This document shows, piece by piece, positions 61,590-64,000 of a stretch of 64,000 nucleotides of DNA. The DNA is from an uncultured Bacteroidales bacterium. Lineage in GTDB: Bacteria > Bacteroidota > Bacteroidia > Bacteroidales > Paludibacteraceae. Made by a program: the position numbers and the translations under genes. The notes beneath the pieces are model-generated. The model made no database searches. It was not told the DNA's origin and saw only the letters and a program-made list of their open reading frames with translations. Location: NCBI GenBank assembly GCA_944321895.1, contig CALUNA010000013.1, forward strand, positions 1-64,000, read 5' to 3'. Numbering within the stretch: position 1 is the first letter of the stretch; each line of letters starts with the position of its first letter.

Positions 61590-64000
61590 TTATTTCACGA
61601 CAATCTTGACCGTTTTGTTCCCGGTTCCTTTTACGAGCATGAGATATGTGCCCGTTGCCAGGTCATCTGTGCTGACATGGGTTATGGCGGAATTGGTCTT
61701 CATGCTTTTTACCTTTGTTCCCTGCAGGGTATATATTTCAATGCCGTTTGCATCATTGGCGGAAACGGTTATTTTTTCACCTTTTGTCACGAAATTCGGT
61801 GACACCTGGAAATCTTCCATCTGAATCTCAGCAACAGGGGTTGCTCCCTCGCCGTAAACTTCAAGTTCTGCAATTTCGGTAGTGACCCAGAAACCAAGTC
61901 CGATGGTAAATGCGACGGCCCTGGCATCTTTTGCTTCTGGAAGGTTATAGGAAACATCTGTTCCGGATGTTGCTGTGTGTACGATTTCAAAATCACTGCC
62001 GTTTTCCGAAATTTCGAACCTTACTTCTGTCGGAAGGCTTGCTTCTGCATTTTCAGAATCCAGGAAATAAGCCTGGAATCTGCTGACACTTTTGGGGTTG
62101 TCAAATGTATATACAAATCTGGCCGTTTGGTTCTCTGCCGCATAATAGTTAGGAAGGTAAACGGTTGATGTATTTCCATCTGTCAGATTGGACAGGGAAC
62201 CTTTGTTTGCCGGCGTATCTGTTCCTTCTTCGTTTTGTGACGGCAGCATGTTGGAAATGAGGTTAACCATTGAAGCATTGCGTGTAGTAACGGCGAATGT
62301 TGTGGTTTTCTGATATTCACCGTTAATGAGCGTTACGGTTACATTCGTTTTGCCAACCTCCGTTCCTCCATTCAGTGTAAATGTGTACGTTTCGTTATCC
62401 GGTACATTGAGGTCAGATACGGTTACAATGTTTTCGTTGTCGGAAGAAAAACGGATTGCAAAGTTGTTTTCTTTTGCGGCGTCACCGAGTGAATATGTTG
62501 CTTTGACGGTCAAGGTCGAATTTGTTTCGAGGCTTTGGTCCGGAATGGAAGACAAGGTTACGGAACCTTCTGCTCCGTAAGCCTCAAATTCCCAGATGCG
62601 GATGGTAATGGGCGCATCGTTATCGTATGGAATGAATTTAATGTATCTGGCCACGGTCGGTTTGATCCAGTCTATGTGATAATTTTCTGATTTACGCCCA
62701 GTGGTGTTCACGACTTCGTTCCAGTTTTCAAGGTCATTACTTAACTGAATCCTGTAGTTGTTCAAATTGTCAGTGCCGCCTTCATTGACCTGTGCATCGA
62801 CAATACGGAATTTATACAGTTGGTAGGACTGGGTGAGGTCAATGATGACCCAATGTTCCTTTGAGCCGCCCACGCACCATTTTTCGTGAATGGAACAGCC
62901 GGTAACTTTGCCGTCAAGAAGGTTGGAGGCCACCTCGCCGGAAGCAGCAATCTCGCCGCTCACATCTTCAATTTCCTTGCCCAAGGCCACATTGCCTATT
63001 TCTTTGGTGTTGTTTACCTCAATAAGGTCGTTGTTGGTTTCGACGGACTCGCCTACCGGGTTTTTAACCTTTACGGTAACGGAATAGGTGCCTTCCTGTG
63101 AGAATTTCACTTTGGCAATATTGCCTTCTTGTGAAATGATGGTCGCCTCTGTCGGCAGGACCCATTCGTATGATTCCGGGTTTTTGTTTGCAATGGCAGT
63201 CAGGGTGACTTCTTCGTCAACCTTTACCAGGGTCGGGGCTGCAATTATGGAAACGTCCGGAATGGTCATTTCCGGATAATTCAATGTCAAGGTAACCTCG
63301 TTGCCTTCTTTCAGGTCTTTGGTTACGGCAACGACACTTGCCACAACTGATTCTTCGCCTGAAGTACGTGTGAATTTAGGAATATAGAAACCTTCGTTTC
63401 TGGTTTGTCCGACAAGTGTTCTCTGTCCGTTTCTGGTAAGATATACGTTATAGTGGTCAACTTCTTCTGACTGCGGAGCATCCCATGCCAGACGGATGTC
63501 GCTGATTTCTTCTTGCAGTGAGTTTTGTGATTGAAGGTTGGAAACCTGTGCCGATGCAGAATATGAGCCGGGAAGTATGGCAAGTTGTCCGAGAACTACT
63601 TTATAGTCTGCCACAGCCGTAGTTGTCTTGAAATTCAGTGCAATAACGGCCAATGTCTTGCCTGCCATTGATGACAAGTCGGCTTCAGCCACCGACCATC
63701 CATTGCTATTGGATGTTTCATTCAGTTTGAATGTTGTAAATGCGTCGGGGTCGGTTTTGTCGGCCAGTTTCAGTTCAATTGTTCCTGCGTGTTCTGTTTT
63801 ATAGACCAATTGGAATTTATCCCCGCTCTCAATGGTTATGTTTGTTTTATACAGGCGGGTCAAATGGTCAGCATTGGCTGTCATTGAACCGGAAACGATT
63901 ATGCTTGTGCCGAAGTTATATGCGTCATCCCAATTCAGCTCGAATTTCAACTGGTCAGAGGCAGATGTTTCGACCCACCAACGCCACGTTGGCAGAATGT
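61590..64000 (-). CDS. Second GH85-type enzyme with discoidin-like modules and T9SS domain (partial)
   Basis: About 802 residues are visible; the 5' part lies beyond the window. The first residues read PTWRWWVETSASDQLKFELN and WDDAYNFGTSIIVSG, which align with PTWRWWWTSTF and WDDAWFGGSCLAISG just after the GH85 barrel at 20591. So the catalytic barrel is expected outside. Then come a fibronectin III-like domain (WDAPQSEEVDHYNVYLTRNG), a PKD-like domain, an F5/8 type C (CBM32-like) module (NVALGKEIEDVSGE to IWEFEAYG), an Ig-like domain, a second discoidin-like module, and a C-terminal T9SS sorting domain ending TVKIVVK. Ended by a strong terminator. GH85 assignment is inferred from the shared flank. 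Confidence 0.82.
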   Translation of the reverse strand, partial: ILPTWRWWVETSASDQLKFELNWDDAYNFGTSIIVSGSMTANADHLTRLYKTNITIESGDKFQLVYKTEHAGTIELKLADKTDPDAFTTFKLNETSNSNGWSVAEADLSSMAGKTLAVIALNFKTTTAVADYKVVLGQLAILPGSYSASAQVSNLQSQNSLQEEISDIRLAWDAPQSEEVDHYNVYLTRNGQRTLVGQTRNEGFYIPKFTRTSGEESVVASVVAVTKDLKEGNEVTLTLNYPEMTIPDVSIIAAPTLVKVDEEVTLTAIANKNPESYEWVLPTEATIISQEGNIAKVKFSQEGTYSVTVKVKNPVGESVETNNDLIEVNNTKEIGNVALGKEIEDVSGEIAASGEVASNLLDGKVTGCSIHEKWCVGGSKEHWVIIDLTQSYQLYKFRIVDAQVNEGGTDNLNNYRIQLSNDLENWNEVVNTTGRKSENYHIDWIKPTVARYIKFIPYDNDAPITIRIWEFEAYGAEGSVTLSSIPDQSLETNSTLTVKATYSLGDAAKENNFAIRFSSDNENIVTVSDLNVPDNETYTFTLNGGTEVGKTNVTVTLINGEYQKTTTFAVTTRNASMVNLISNMLPSQNEEGTDTPANKGSLSNLTDGNTSTVYLPNYYAAENQTARFVYTFDNPKSVSRFQAYFLDSENAEASLPTEVRFEISENGSDFEIVHTATSGTDVSYNLPEAKDARAVAFTIGLGFWVTTEIAELEVYGEGATPVAEIQMEDFQVSPNFVTKGEKITVSANDANGIEIYTLQGTKVKSMKTNSAITHVSTDDLATGTYLMLVKGTGNKTVKIVVK

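Overview
The window looks like a chromosomal segment of a gut- or oral-type member of the Bacteroidales. Supporting signs: promoters of the Bacteroidota form TAnnTTTG lie upstream of many genes, there is a SusC/SusD pair, lipoproteins carry Bacteroidota-style signals, and the core gene set (asnS, ffh, rlmH, lpxH, MurU/AmgK-type recycling) fits the phylum. Two secreted glycosidases end in type IX secretion (T9SS) C-terminal sorting domains. That argues against Bacteroides proper and for a relative of Porphyromonas, Tannerella, Barnesiella or Odoribacter. I cannot name the species.

Layout. 1-692: an array of eight 41-bp palindrome-bearing tandem repeats cut by the window edge, then a G12 tract. 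693-12911: housekeeping genes (iron alcohol dehydrogenase, AlkD-like repair protein, superoxide dismutase, SPOR lipoprotein, flavodoxin-ferredoxin fusion, rpsO, asnS-mnmD-PAP2 operon, recQ, folD, ffh). 13353-24368: a glycan-utilisation operon, susC-susD-Ig-like lipoprotein-GH85 endo-beta-N-acetylglucosaminidase, probably acting on N-glycans. 24460-32242: core metabolism (yraN, pyrE-SRPBCC-argH, rlmH with a receiver/PPDK-N protein, nadC).

32269-51893: an AT-rich Wzx/Wzy-type surface polysaccharide locus with two UDP-sugar dehydrogenases, dTDP-glucose dehydratase, flippase, polymerase, five glycosyltransferases, two intact acyltransferases, a DegT aminotransferase and an initiating sugar transferase. 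Inside it sits an accessory island (41338-46190): a separately promoted cassette of three DUF2589-type paralogues, a zinc ribbon and an unrecognised Cys/His protein, followed by a chimeric pseudogene and an AAA/DUF4143 ATPase with a repeated operator-like upstream site. A 3' scrap of a second, lost DegT aminotransferase marks the right border of the locus, so the locus has been replaced or shuffled.

52010-61462: MurU-like and AmgK-RapZ-like recycling genes, tRNA-Leu(UAG), and a long plus-strand operon (M16 peptidase, O-methyltransferase, thioesterase, flavodoxin-ferredoxin fusion, MIP18-type Fe-S protein, lpxH, DEAD helicase, GH3-family enzyme). 61590-64000: the 3' part of a second GH85-type T9SS cargo protein on the minus strand, with discoidin-like modules, running off the window.

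The strongest candidates for something undescribed are the DUF2589 cassette, the palindromic 41-bp array, and a possible link between the polysaccharide locus and surface anchoring of the two T9SS glycosidases. All functional calls rest on reading motifs by eye; no database search was run.
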